NCBI GenBank assembly: GCA_030688025.1
Contig: JAUYJL010000008.1
Span: forward strand, 37,136 to 101,135
Source: Candidatus Peregrinibacteria bacterium
Lineage (GTDB): Bacteria > Patescibacteriota > Gracilibacteria > UBA1369 > LOWO2-01-FULL-3
Length of the DNA stretch: 64,000 bases
Direction of reading: 5' to 3'
The translations under genes and the position numbers were made by a program. Under the pieces are notes generated by a model. The model was not told the DNA's origin. It was given only the letters and a program-made list of their open reading frames with translations, and did not search any database. This document shows positions 1 through 7,228 of the stretch, in pieces; within the stretch, counting starts at the first letter, position 1; each line of letters starts with the position of its first letter.

Positions 1-2
1 GA

Positions 3-794
3 CAAGCGCTTAAAACTTTGCAAGATTGTACTAAAATTTCACAAGGAATGGTGCTCGTAACCGGGCCTACCGGAAGCGGCAAAAGTACGACCTTGTACTC
101 GATGCTAAACCTCATGAATTCGCCTGAGAAGAAAACTATTACACTGGAAGATCCGGTTGAGTATTACATTCGCGGAGTTGTTCAAAGTCAGGTTAGTGAA
201 AAAGCCGGATATAGTTTTGCGGATGGACTTAGATCTATTTTGAGAAATGATCCGAATATCGTAATGCTCGGGGAAATTCGTGACGTTGAAACGGCTAAAA
301 CTGCGTCACAAGCGGCTTTGACCGGACACGTGTTGCTTTCCACTCTTCATACAAATAGCGCCCTTGAATCGATTCCTCGTCTTGTAAACATGGGGCTTGC
401 TCCTTTCATGGTTGCGCCGGCTTTAAATACAGTTGTTGCACAAAGATTGGTACGTAAAGTTTGCCCTAAATGTTCAACTCTCGATGCTATAACAGAGAGC
501 GAGAAAAAAGAATTTGATGATGAAAAAATGCCTGTTCCGGAAAAAGTTCCACATGCTCACGGATGTGATGAATGTAGTAGCACCGGATATCTTGGACGAC
601 TTGTAATAGCCGAGGCGATCACTATCGATGAGGAGATGAAAAATCTTATTTTGAAAGACGCTTCTTTGACGGAAATAGAAGCATTGGCCATCAAAAAAGG
701 CATGATAAAAATGAAACAAGACGGGTTGAATAAAGTCGCGCAAGGGCTTACAACAATGGAGGAAGTGTTTAGGACTACGAATTTTTCAGGCTAG
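3..794 (+). CDS. pilB: PilB/GspE-family secretion ATPase, 5'-truncated by window edge
   Basis: This is the C-terminal part of a hexameric ATPase that powers type IV pilus or type II secretion assembly at the inner membrane. The frame is open to the window edge, so the TTG at 18 used by the ORF track is not a real start. Visible motifs in order are Walker A GPTGSGKST, the Asp box around EDPVEY, Walker B in NIVMLGEIRD, the His box GHVLLSTLHTNSA, and a zinc-binding pair CPKC...CDEC. Beside dprA, comM and a ComEC-like gene in this window, a role in a DNA-uptake pilus is reasonable, but PilB and GspE cannot be told apart from this fragment. Confidence 0.9.
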   Translation, partial: QALKTLQDCTKISQGMVLVTGPTGSGKSTTLYSMLNLMNSPEKKTITLEDPVEYYIRGVVQSQVSEKAGYSFADGLRSILRNDPNIVMLGEIRDVETAKTASQAALTGHVLLSTLHTNSALESIPRLVNMGLAPFMVAPALNTVVAQRLVRKVCPKCSTLDAITESEKKEFDDEKMPVPEKVPHAHGCDECSSTGYLGRLVIAEAITIDEEMKNLILKDASLTEIEALAIKKGMIKMKQDGLNKVAQGLTTMEEVFRTTNFSG

Positions 795-915
795 AGAGTT
801 ATAAAAAATGAAGTAATACAGCGTCAACTACGTCGCTTCTTCTTCGCCGTACAAATGCACGACTCTGTCAGAAGCTCCTTGTTTCCTTGTATTGCTTCAT
901 TTTTTATAACTCTCT
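793..915. repeat. 28-bp inverted repeat between convergent genes
   Basis: The arms at 793-820 and 888-915 are reverse complements with one mismatch (AGAGAGTTATAAAAAATGAA at the outer end). The 67-nt loop holds a smaller inverted repeat, GCTTCT...AGAAGC. The left arm begins in the stop codon of the pilus ATPase gene and the right arm contains the last codons of the MFS gene, so two convergent genes end in mirror copies of the same sequence. It may be a bidirectional terminator or a small palindromic insertion. Confidence 0.75.
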
Positions 916-2127
916 CAAACTAGATCTGAAATACAATCCCACCGCTCCGAGAATTATTGCGAAAACTAGGAATATAAATTTGAATGGAAGTACTAACAAA
1001 ATCAGCGCTCCTATTATTGGTGTAACAAATGAGGATAATATCGTTGCGGTTGAATATATACCGAACAAATCTTCTTCTTGTTCTTTTGAAGTGTTTTTGA
1101 GGAAATAATATTCCGGTATAGGTTCAATAAATGCCGCACCTATGCTTGCGAGTATTATTATTATGAAATTCAAAATCGGGAATGGGCTTAGGAATGTCAA
1201 AAGTAGAGCGCTGGCTATTATAAAAAATCCTAATGAAACAGGGATTCTTATTCCTTTTTGGTCTGCATATTTCCCGATTTTTTCCTCTAAAAGAATGAAT
1301 GGAATTATTCCGAGCGACATGATAATTCCCGTTACCGTGCTTAAGTATCCGGATGCAATTACGTAGAGAGGAAGGTAGATCCTTTTTACTATGAACCAAG
1401 CCATAAGTGAGAAACTTATGAAGTAGGCTTTTACTCTATTTTTGTCGCTAAAATAATTTTTTACGTTTTCAAAAAGTTTTACAGTTGAGGTTCTTTTCAT
1501 GTTTATAATCGCCATGGATTCTTTGATTACGTGGTGATTATAAAAATATACAAATCCGCTAAGGATCGTGCCCGCCGCCAAAATAAAGACTATTTCGTAG
1601 CCAAATTGGCTCGCTAAAAATCCTCCGATAAGATGTCCGATCAGGTATCCTATGTTTTGAAATTTGAAATATCTCCCCTCTTCTTCTCCGAAATCTTTAC
1701 TGCTCGAGAAATCTCTTACGAAAAGCGAAAGAGTGATGATGGCGAAAAGTTCAAACCATGATTTTATTGTTGTCAGAATCGAAAGTTCCGTGATTCTTAC
1801 AACAAAAATCAATATAAAATAAATTACAGCCAAACTTATAAAACTCAATTTTAGGATTAATGTTCTTTGGAATTTCCTAAAAACTATCGTGCTGCAAAGC
1901 GCTGCGATTAAAGTCATAAGCGCCATTGCCGAGAAGAAAAGACTCACTGCGGAATCAGTGTGTACAACTGTTTTTACGAAGTTTGGGAATATTGGAACGA
2001 TAAGGCTTGCCGAGAAACCTATCAGCATAGCCAGCCATGAGAATATTTTTCCGTCTTTGCTTTTATGCGGGGTTCTGATTTTGTACATGGCTTGAATATT
2101 AACACTTACGTATATATTTGCCAGCAT
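904..2127 (-). CDS. MFS-family membrane transporter
   Basis: A polytopic membrane protein of about 400 residues with roughly 12 hydrophobic segments, consistent with the major facilitator superfamily. The substrate is unknown. The loop after the first helical bundle half is charged (FSSSKDFGEEEGRYFKFQN), as is usual in this family. The listed start overlaps dprA by 29 nt. Met14 at 2088 would avoid that overlap and lies just before the cytoplasmic basic segment, so the true start may be 2088. The last codons lie in the inverted repeat shared with the convergent pilus ATPase gene. It follows dprA on the same strand and may be co-transcribed with it. Confidence 0.8.
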   Translation of the reverse strand: MLANIYVSVNIQAMYKIRTPHKSKDGKIFSWLAMLIGFSASLIVPIFPNFVKTVVHTDSAVSLFFSAMALMTLIAALCSTIVFRKFQRTLILKLSFISLAVIYFILIFVVRITELSILTTIKSWFELFAIITLSLFVRDFSSSKDFGEEEGRYFKFQNIGYLIGHLIGGFLASQFGYEIVFILAAGTILSGFVYFYNHHVIKESMAIINMKRTSTVKLFENVKNYFSDKNRVKAYFISFSLMAWFIVKRIYLPLYVIASGYLSTVTGIIMSLGIIPFILLEEKIGKYADQKGIRIPVSLGFFIIASALLLTFLSPFPILNFIIIILASIGAAFIEPIPEYYFLKNTSKEQEEDLFGIYSTATILSSFVTPIIGALILLVLPFKFIFLVFAIILGAVGLYFRSSLREL

Positions 2128-2995
2128 TATTAATCACAAAATTTTTTATTTCAAGTAAAGATAAAATTGTCAGGATTTTCTGAGTCTCCAGTTTTGATTT
2201 ATCTTTTATTTTTTCGAGTGATGTTTCACGTTTTATTTGCATGCAAAGTAAAATTTCTTTTTCTTCCGCGGAAATGTCGTATGCGATTTTCGGCTTGGCT
2301 ATGGGTATTTGTGGTGCTTGAGAATTTTCGATGTCTAGTTTTAATTTTGGTTGTAGCTGAAGTTGTTCGATGATTTCTTGTCCCGATAAAACCGGATATG
2401 CTCCACATTTTTGCAAAAGTCTTAAGGCTCCGATTCCTTGAAATCTATCGACATCTTGTGGCACGACAAATATGTCTCTGTTTTGTTCAAGTGCGAGACG
2501 AGCTGTGATAAGTGCCCCTGATTTTTCCGGAGCCTCCACGACTAAAGTCGCTATAGAAAGCCCTGAAATGATCCTGTTTCTTTGTGGAAAGGTGTATTTT
2601 GACGGTCTTGAATTTTCTTCATATTCGGAAATAAGAAGTCCTTTTTCAGAAATTTCCTGCGCTAAATTTTTATTTTCCGGTGGATAAACGTCGACAAGTC
2701 CGCTTGGCAAAACTGCAACTGTTTTTAAATTATTTTTTATCGCTGATTTGTGCGCAATCGTGTCGATGCCTTTTGCAAGCCCTGAAACGATGGTCACCTC
2801 ATAGTGAGATAATTCTTCTACAATCTTTTCCGTCATCATTTTTCCATACTCTGTGCATCTTCTTGTCCCGACGACCGCGATGCAAGTTCTGTCTAAAATG
2901 CCTAGATCCCCTTGGTAAAAAAGTTGTTGAGGCGGGGCGTGAATTTCCTTTAGTAGTTGCGGATAATTTTTGTCCGTTGGGTGTAGTATTTGCAT
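2099..2995 (-). CDS. dprA: DprA/Smf DNA-processing protein
   Basis: DprA protects incoming single-stranded DNA during natural transformation and loads RecA on it. The 298-residue protein has the N-terminal YPQLLKEI...PPQQLFYQG segment, then the Rossmann-like core with GTRRCTEYG, SGLAKGID, the PSGLVDVYPPEN loop and SGALITARLALEQ, and a C-terminal winged-helix-like region from about residue 240. The start is well fixed by the conserved N-terminus. Its ATG directly follows the T-tract of a terminator hairpin, leaving no room for a ribosome-binding site. A set of 11-bp repeats shared with comM and the comEC-like gene lies just upstream, which suggests competence-linked control. Confidence 0.95.
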   Translation of the reverse strand: MQILHPTDKNYPQLLKEIHAPPQQLFYQGDLGILDRTCIAVVGTRRCTEYGKMMTEKIVEELSHYEVTIVSGLAKGIDTIAHKSAIKNNLKTVAVLPSGLVDVYPPENKNLAQEISEKGLLISEYEENSRPSKYTFPQRNRIISGLSIATLVVEAPEKSGALITARLALEQNRDIFVVPQDVDRFQGIGALRLLQKCGAYPVLSGQEIIEQLQLQPKLKLDIENSQAPQIPIAKPKIAYDISAEEKEILLCMQIKRETSLEKIKDKSKLETQKILTILSLLEIKNFVINNAGKYIRKC

Positions 2996-3023
2996 AAAAA
3001 AAGGTTAGATATGCTCTAACCTT
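2996..3023 (-). terminator. Intrinsic terminator of purM abutting the dprA start
   Basis: On the minus strand a 9-bp stem (AAGGTTAGA / TCTAACCTT) with a 5-nt loop is followed by seven T residues, and the next base is the A of the dprA ATG. It would end purM transcription. Any dprA transcript must start inside or beyond the hairpin, or read through it. Confidence 0.8.
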
Positions 3024-3030
3024 AAACTAT

Positions 3031-3074
3031 TGATATTAAATTTTCTTAAAATCTTTCTAAATTTTTTATAAACC
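3031..3074 (-). promoter_or_regulatory. 11-bp direct-repeat box upstream of dprA
   Basis: Read on the minus strand, TTTA-type pentamers recur at 10-11-bp spacing four times: TTTATAAAAAA, TTTAGAAAGA, TTTTAAGAAAA, TTTAATATC. The box overlaps the purM stop codon and precedes dprA. The same arrangement stands before comM, yraN, the comEC-like gene and a toxin-antitoxin operon. Spaced 11-bp direct repeats are typical of OmpR/PhoB-type activators, but the protein that binds here is unknown. Confidence 0.6.
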
Positions 3075-4103
3075 TTTTATCGTAATTTTTCCGCCTTCAA
3101 CTATTTCTCCAACAACTTGCATCTTGATATTATGTCTTGCGCAAGCCTCCGTGATCACATCAACGTCGTTTGAGACGAGCAACATTCCGACCCCCATGTT
3201 CCATGTTCTATATGCATCCTCTTTTGGAATATTTCCGATTTCCATAAGTTTTAACATTTGTTCGTGTGGCACAGGCAAATTATCGAGGTTTGCACCAAGT
3301 CCTGTTTTCTTCAATACTCTGCCGAAATTCCCGGCTATTCCTCCTCCCGTGATGTGGGCTATTCCTTTTAGTTCCGCTTTTGGTTGTTCTTTATATCTTC
3401 CGTGCAAGTCCATTATCAGACTTGTGAAAATCACTGATGGAATAAGAACCACTTCTCCCCAAGTTCGCGTGTCATCATATTTTTCATGAACCCAATCAGC
3501 TCCGAATTTTTGTTTCAAAACGTGTCTAACAAGTGAAAGTCCATTAGCCCTGAAACCGTTACATTGAAGCGCTATAACCTTGTCTCCCGGTTTGATATTT
3601 TTGCCTGTGATTACTTTGTTTTTTTCGACTACTCCAACCGCTGTCGCGTTCCAAATGTAGCCATTTAAAACGTCTCCAAGTTCTGCAATTTCTCCTCCCG
3701 GAACTATTACCTTATGTTCAATTGCGGCTTTCTTGAGCCCTTCCATCATTGCTGTTATTTTTTTCTCATCAACGCGATTTGCATCGATTGTGTTTGAAAC
3801 TGAAATTGTTTCTGCACCTACGCAAGACGCATCATCCGCTACCATAGCCACTAAATCGTATCCAATCGTGTCATATTTCCCCATCAATTCGGCGACTTCC
3901 ATTTTTGTTCCGATCCCATCGTCGTTTTGTACAAGCAGATAATCGCCCATGTCCATTGCGCCTGTGAAACCACCTTCTTCGATTACAGGTTCGCCGATCA
4001 TGCCTTTCCTCCCAGGGAAAGTTGCTTTTGCTGCGGCGTATGCGATTGCCGAACATTTATCTCCCAAGTCGATGTCGACTCCAGATTCTTTATAAGTTGC
4101 CAT
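3066..4103 (-). CDS. purM: Phosphoribosylformylglycinamidine cyclo-ligase (AIR synthetase)
   Basis: PurM closes the imidazole ring in de novo purine synthesis, turning FGAM and ATP into AIR. The 345-residue length is normal. Family motifs seen are TYKESGVDID at the N-terminus, the nucleotide-binding DDGIGTKMEVA, DLVAMVADDA, PGGEIAELGD, and the ITGGGIAGNFGRVL segment near residue 250. It lies 13 nt after ftsE on the same strand, and a terminator follows it. With guaA and pyrD elsewhere in the window it points to retained nucleotide synthesis, although no other pur genes are adjacent. Confidence 0.95.
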   Translation of the reverse strand: MATYKESGVDIDLGDKCSAIAYAAAKATFPGRKGMIGEPVIEEGGFTGAMDMGDYLLVQNDDGIGTKMEVAELMGKYDTIGYDLVAMVADDASCVGAETISVSNTIDANRVDEKKITAMMEGLKKAAIEHKVIVPGGEIAELGDVLNGYIWNATAVGVVEKNKVITGKNIKPGDKVIALQCNGFRANGLSLVRHVLKQKFGADWVHEKYDDTRTWGEVVLIPSVIFTSLIMDLHGRYKEQPKAELKGIAHITGGGIAGNFGRVLKKTGLGANLDNLPVPHEQMLKLMEIGNIPKEDAYRTWNMGVGMLLVSNDVDVITEACARHNIKMQVVGEIVEGGKITIKGL

Positions 4104-4116
4104 ATATTTAGATAAG

Positions 4117-4773
4117 TTATTTGTCGCTGATAATTTTTCCTTCTTTAAGTGTAATCACTCTTTTTTTGACGCGAGTTATAACGTCTTTATTGTGAGTTGA
4201 AAGTAAAATTGTCGTTCCTGATTTATTTATTTTTAATAAAAGTTCCGCCAATGCGAGGGCATTTTCCGGATCCAGATTTCCTGTTGGCTCGTCGGCAATT
4301 AGCAGTTGTGGCGCATGTACAAGCGCTCTAGCAATTGCAACTCTTTGTTTTTCTCCTCCTGAAATTTCGCGAGGAAAACTATTTCTCAATTCCTCAAGTC
4401 CTGTAAGTTTCAAAACTTCCGTAACTCTTTTTTGCACAAAATCTTTTGGATATCCTGAAACCTCCAATGAGAATGCGACATTTTCGAAAACTGTTTTTTG
4501 TGCGAGAAGTTTGTAGTCCTGAAATACAATTCCGATTTTCCTTCTGTAGGACTGAAGCTTTTCTCCTTTCAATTTGTTTACCTCGAAATTATCCATAAAT
4601 ATATTTCCTGCGTTTATCTTTTCTGCACCAATAATCGCATGAATAAGCGTCGTTTTGCCTGCGCCAGAATGTCCCGTAATACAAACAAATTCACCTCCGT
4701 CTACATTGAAAGATACAGAGTCTAAAACTTTCTTATTCCCGAATTTTTTTGTGACGCGGTCTATGAAAATCAT
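4117..4773 (-). CDS. ftsE: Cell-division ABC ATPase FtsE
   Basis: FtsE with FtsX forms an ABC-type complex at the division septum that activates peptidoglycan hydrolases. The 218-residue protein has Walker A GHSGAGKTT, a Q-loop in IGIVFQDYKLL, the signature ISGGEKQR, Walker B LLIADEPTGNLD and switch His in LLSTHN. The LIADEPTGNLD form and short length match FtsE best. No ftsX follows: the next gene is purM. FtsX must be elsewhere, or this is another LolD-like ATPase. Confidence 0.85.
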   Translation of the reverse strand: MIFIDRVTKKFGNKKVLDSVSFNVDGGEFVCITGHSGAGKTTLIHAIIGAEKINAGNIFMDNFEVNKLKGEKLQSYRRKIGIVFQDYKLLAQKTVFENVAFSLEVSGYPKDFVQKRVTEVLKLTGLEELRNSFPREISGGEKQRVAIARALVHAPQLLIADEPTGNLDPENALALAELLLKINKSGTTILLSTHNKDVITRVKKRVITLKEGKIISDK

Positions 4774-4825
4774 GGTTGTATTGTATCAAATAAAATTGTA
4801 ATGCAAAAGGGTAGGATGCATTTTC

Positions 4826-5245
4826 CTATGTATTCTTTTTGAAACTTGGCCAAATTTCATGGTTTAAGTCGAACCAAACTATGAAAAATGTGTTATCTGC
4901 GTAACCTCCAAAAACTCTGGCTTTTTGTTGATTTATTCCCAGCAATGAAAATTGGAAGTTTGGGATTTCGGTAATTCTACCTTTTGGAAATCCTTCTTCC
5001 CTGCATTGCGTCCAGTCTATCTCATGCAAACGATATGTTACTCTGTCACGTTGCAATTCTTGAAATGTTTTTTCACATATTTCTTTTAGTCTTTTTAATG
5101 CCATTGCTGTCTCTTCTTCCGACCACTGCGACAAGCAATATTTGTTGCAATTTGTATCGTAAAATTCAAAACTAAATTTTAGATTTGTAGCTGGAAGTTT
5201 TGTTTCCGGTATGTTGAATTTATTCTCTTTTCCCATACTCTTCAA
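4826..5245 (-). CDS. Putative toxin partner of Panacea antitoxin
   Basis: A 139-residue protein whose C-terminal half (RVFGGYADNTFFIVWFDLNH) resembles the short beta-rich proteins encoded beside SocA/Panacea (DUF4065) genes. No catalytic motif is certain. It starts inside the upstream antitoxin gene (overlap 26 nt; Met4 at 5236 would reduce it to 17 nt), which indicates translational coupling. The function as a toxin is inferred from this pairing only. Confidence 0.6.
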   Translation of the reverse strand: MKSMGKENKFNIPETKLPATNLKFSFEFYDTNCNKYCLSQWSEEETAMALKRLKEICEKTFQELQRDRVTYRLHEIDWTQCREEGFPKGRITEIPNFQFSLLGINQQKARVFGGYADNTFFIVWFDLNHEIWPSFKKNT

Positions 5246-5753
5246 TTATATCTTCGTCTGATATTTCAGTTGTGCTATGTGCCGTTGGAGAGAGTTCTTG
5301 CCTTGCTCTTTTCCATGGTTTTTCGTTGTGCGTCATTGTAACCAATTCAAAAGCATTTCTTACGATATATTGATCGTATACTTTGTCTATTATATCTAAT
5401 GTCCCTTCAGGAAAATTTTTTTTTAATTCTTCTAAATCATTCTCATCTCCTAGTTCTATAAATGATGGATCTATCCCTCTACCTTCAAATTTTTTCAATT
5501 TTTTGTATAAACTTGGGAGTACCGGACCACGTGGCCACGCTTGAAATTTTTCATCAAAAATATGATTATTTTTTCTAACTAAAACCCATACGTAAGCATA
5601 ATAAAGAAGTTTTTGCATTTTTAATGGAGTAATCGTCTCTCCGTCAAAATTTGCACGATACAAAAAATATCTTGCTATATTTATGGCCATGTTTTCGTCA
5701 ACTTTGTTTGCCATATCAGTTTCTTTATTTACTACGATATAAAAATAGCCCAT
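5220..5753 (-). CDS. Panacea/SocA (DUF4065) family antitoxin-like protein
   Basis: The 177-residue protein has the hallmark of the Panacea domain: the N-terminal ITPLKMQKLLYYAYVW helix, then FQAWPRGPVLPSLYKKLKKF, and a late HNEKPWKRAR segment. These domains act as antitoxins against many unrelated toxins and as a proteolytic adaptor (SocA of Caulobacter). It is the first gene of a two-gene overlapping unit with the likely toxin at 4826. The start at 5753 has an AAGGAT sequence 4 nt upstream; Met14 at 5714 is an alternative that begins nearer the conserved domain. Confidence 0.8.
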   Translation of the reverse strand: MGYFYIVVNKETDMANKVDENMAINIARYFLYRANFDGETITPLKMQKLLYYAYVWVLVRKNNHIFDEKFQAWPRGPVLPSLYKKLKKFEGRGIDPSFIELGDENDLEELKKNFPEGTLDIIDKVYDQYIVRNAFELVTMTHNEKPWKRARQELSPTAHSTTEISDEDIIEEYGKRE

Positions 5754-5882
5754 GTTTATCCTTAGTTCAAGAGGTTTGGAAAATTATCTTTTTATAATTT
5801 TTTAATGAAAATTTTAAATTATTTTTTTTCGTTAGAGTCACTATCATCGAGGTTATTATTGAAAGTGGAATCACATGGTTAT

Positions 5883-6788
5883 CTATTTGTGAAACCTTTC
5901 GTGTATCTCCCTCAGTTTTTTGTTGGTGACGTGGGTGTAGACTTGGGTGGTGGTGATTGAGCTGTGGCCGAGCATTTCTTGGACGGAGCGGATGTCGGCG
6001 CCGTTTATTAGTAACTCTGTTGCGTAGCTGTGGCGGAATGTGTGAGGTGTGATCTTCTTTATTAATCCGGCTTTTAGTGCGTATTTTCGAACCATTTTTT
6101 CTATACTTACCGCGGTGAGTCTGTGTTTTTCTTCTTCCAAAATATCGCTTACTTTCAAGTTATTTACGAATAATGGTTTAAAATTGTCGTTTCGGGTTTT
6201 GAGATAATTTTCCAATGCATCAACTGCGTTTTTTGAAAGGAAAACGATTCTTGGTTTTTTGCCTTTTCCTCGAACCATGAATTCTCTTCTTTTCAAATCC
6301 ACCTGATCACGATTTAAGTTTTTTAATTCACTGACACGAAGACCCGTAGAATAAAGCGTTTCCAAAATCGCAGTATCACGAATACCTAAAACTTTTGATT
6401 TATCTACAGCGTTAAAAACACTTTCCAATTCTTCGCGACTCATCACTTCTACAGTGCGTTCCGGGATTTTTGAAAGTTCGATTTTTTCCGGAGCGAGAGT
6501 TTCGATGTCCTGTTTTATCAAATATTTTAAAAACGCGCGAAGGGCTATTACATGATAGTTTTGAGTCTTTGACGAAAGTGTGTTTCCTTTGTCGTCCTCC
6601 AGTCGATTCAAATAAAGTCGATACTTATTTATGTCTTCTAAAGTGATTTTTTCAGGCGCAATATCTTTGTCCAAAAATTCCAGAAATCTTTTTAAATAGT
6701 GGGCATAGTTTTCCAAAGTTTTTTTGGATTTGTTTTTCGTAATTTCAAGATATTCTAAAAATTTCTGTAAGTGTTCGGAAAATTTCAT
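5883..6788 (-). CDS. xerC: XerC/XerD-like tyrosine recombinase
   Basis: A 301-residue tyrosine recombinase with an N-terminal SAM-like core-binding domain (about 1-100) and a catalytic domain. The catalytic residues are visible: Arg in STGLRVSELKN, Lys in VRGKGKKPRIV, HxxR in TPHTFRHSYATELL, His in EMLGHSSITTTQ, and Tyr in QVYTHV. Length and lack of extra domains fit a chromosome-dimer resolvase rather than a phage integrase. Its ATG directly follows the T-tract of a terminator hairpin, as at dprA. No dif-like site was recognised nearby. Confidence 0.9.
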   Translation of the reverse strand: MKFSEHLQKFLEYLEITKNKSKKTLENYAHYLKRFLEFLDKDIAPEKITLEDINKYRLYLNRLEDDKGNTLSSKTQNYHVIALRAFLKYLIKQDIETLAPEKIELSKIPERTVEVMSREELESVFNAVDKSKVLGIRDTAILETLYSTGLRVSELKNLNRDQVDLKRREFMVRGKGKKPRIVFLSKNAVDALENYLKTRNDNFKPLFVNNLKVSDILEEEKHRLTAVSIEKMVRKYALKAGLIKKITPHTFRHSYATELLINGADIRSVQEMLGHSSITTTQVYTHVTNKKLREIHERFHK

Positions 6789-6818
6789 AAAAAAACCTTT
6801 AAGTTCATCTTAAAGGTT
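6789..6818 (-). terminator. Intrinsic terminator abutting the xerC start
   Basis: On the minus strand a 10-bp stem AACCTTTAAG / CTTAAAGGTT with a 5-nt loop is followed by T residues that run directly into the xerC ATG. It would end transcripts of the small gene at 6850-7170. The geometry is the same as at purM-dprA. Confidence 0.75.
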
Positions 6819-6849
6819 ATCAGAGCGTAAAAGAAAAGTCACTAATTAC

Positions 6850-7170
6850 TTATTTCGCAGCGTCTTTGATTCCGTCCAGATAATTTGATATGATAGTTCG
6901 CCCCTCTTCGTCGTCCGTATATTCTTCCATCATTTGAGTCCTTATTGCTTCCATTACCTCTTGGAAATCCGCTTTCTCTTTAGGATTTATTACTTCGTTC
7001 AAAAGGGCTTGCCTTACAAGTTTGTTTGCCAATGAAACTACATCCCTTCTCCTTAGAATCTCTGTAGCATGCTCCATGTACGGCATAACTTTTCGAGCTG
7101 TGTCAGAAAGAGCGGATTTTTCCACACTTTCCGGAGATGATTGTCCTCCCATTGATAATGGTCCAGTCAT
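6850..7170 (-). CDS. Hypothetical protein, 106 aa
   Basis: I do not recognise this family. The sequence is helical and charged, without signal peptide or membrane segment, and begins with a small flexible Gly/Ser-rich stretch (MTGPLSMGGQSS). It is divergent from dgt with overlapping promoters between them: a TTGAAA-17-TATACT promoter at 7196-7224 serves this gene. A terminator follows it before xerC, so it is probably transcribed alone. Confidence 0.6.
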   Translation of the reverse strand: MTGPLSMGGQSSPESVEKSALSDTARKVMPYMEHATEILRRRDVVSLANKLVRQALLNEVINPKEKADFQEVMEAIRTQMMEEYTDDEEGRTIISNYLDGIKDAAK

Positions 7171-7176
7171 ATATTT

Positions 7177-7205
7177 TTGTTTTATTTATCGTATTAGTAT
7201 ATCAT
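7177..7205 (+). promoter_or_regulatory. Promoter for dgt
   Basis: TTGTTT and TATCAT are separated by 17 bp; the dgt ATG lies 23 nt downstream. It overlaps the divergent promoter on the other strand, so the two transcripts probably compete. Confidence 0.5.
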
Positions 7206-7224
7206 GTTTGTGGTTTAATTTCAA
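7196..7224 (-). promoter_or_regulatory. Promoter for the 106-aa gene
   Basis: On the minus strand TTGAAA and TATACT are separated by 17 bp, with the start codon about 26 nt beyond. It overlaps the forward promoter of dgt. Confidence 0.55.
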
Positions 7225-7228
7225 GGAT

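Noticed and set aside
5754-5882. AT-rich gap before the Panacea module as another competence-type box
   Set aside because: It has TTTTAAA-like pieces but not the 11-bp phase.
7022-7228. N-terminal extension of dgt
   Set aside because: It overlaps the opposite gene; the conserved N-terminus starts at 7229.
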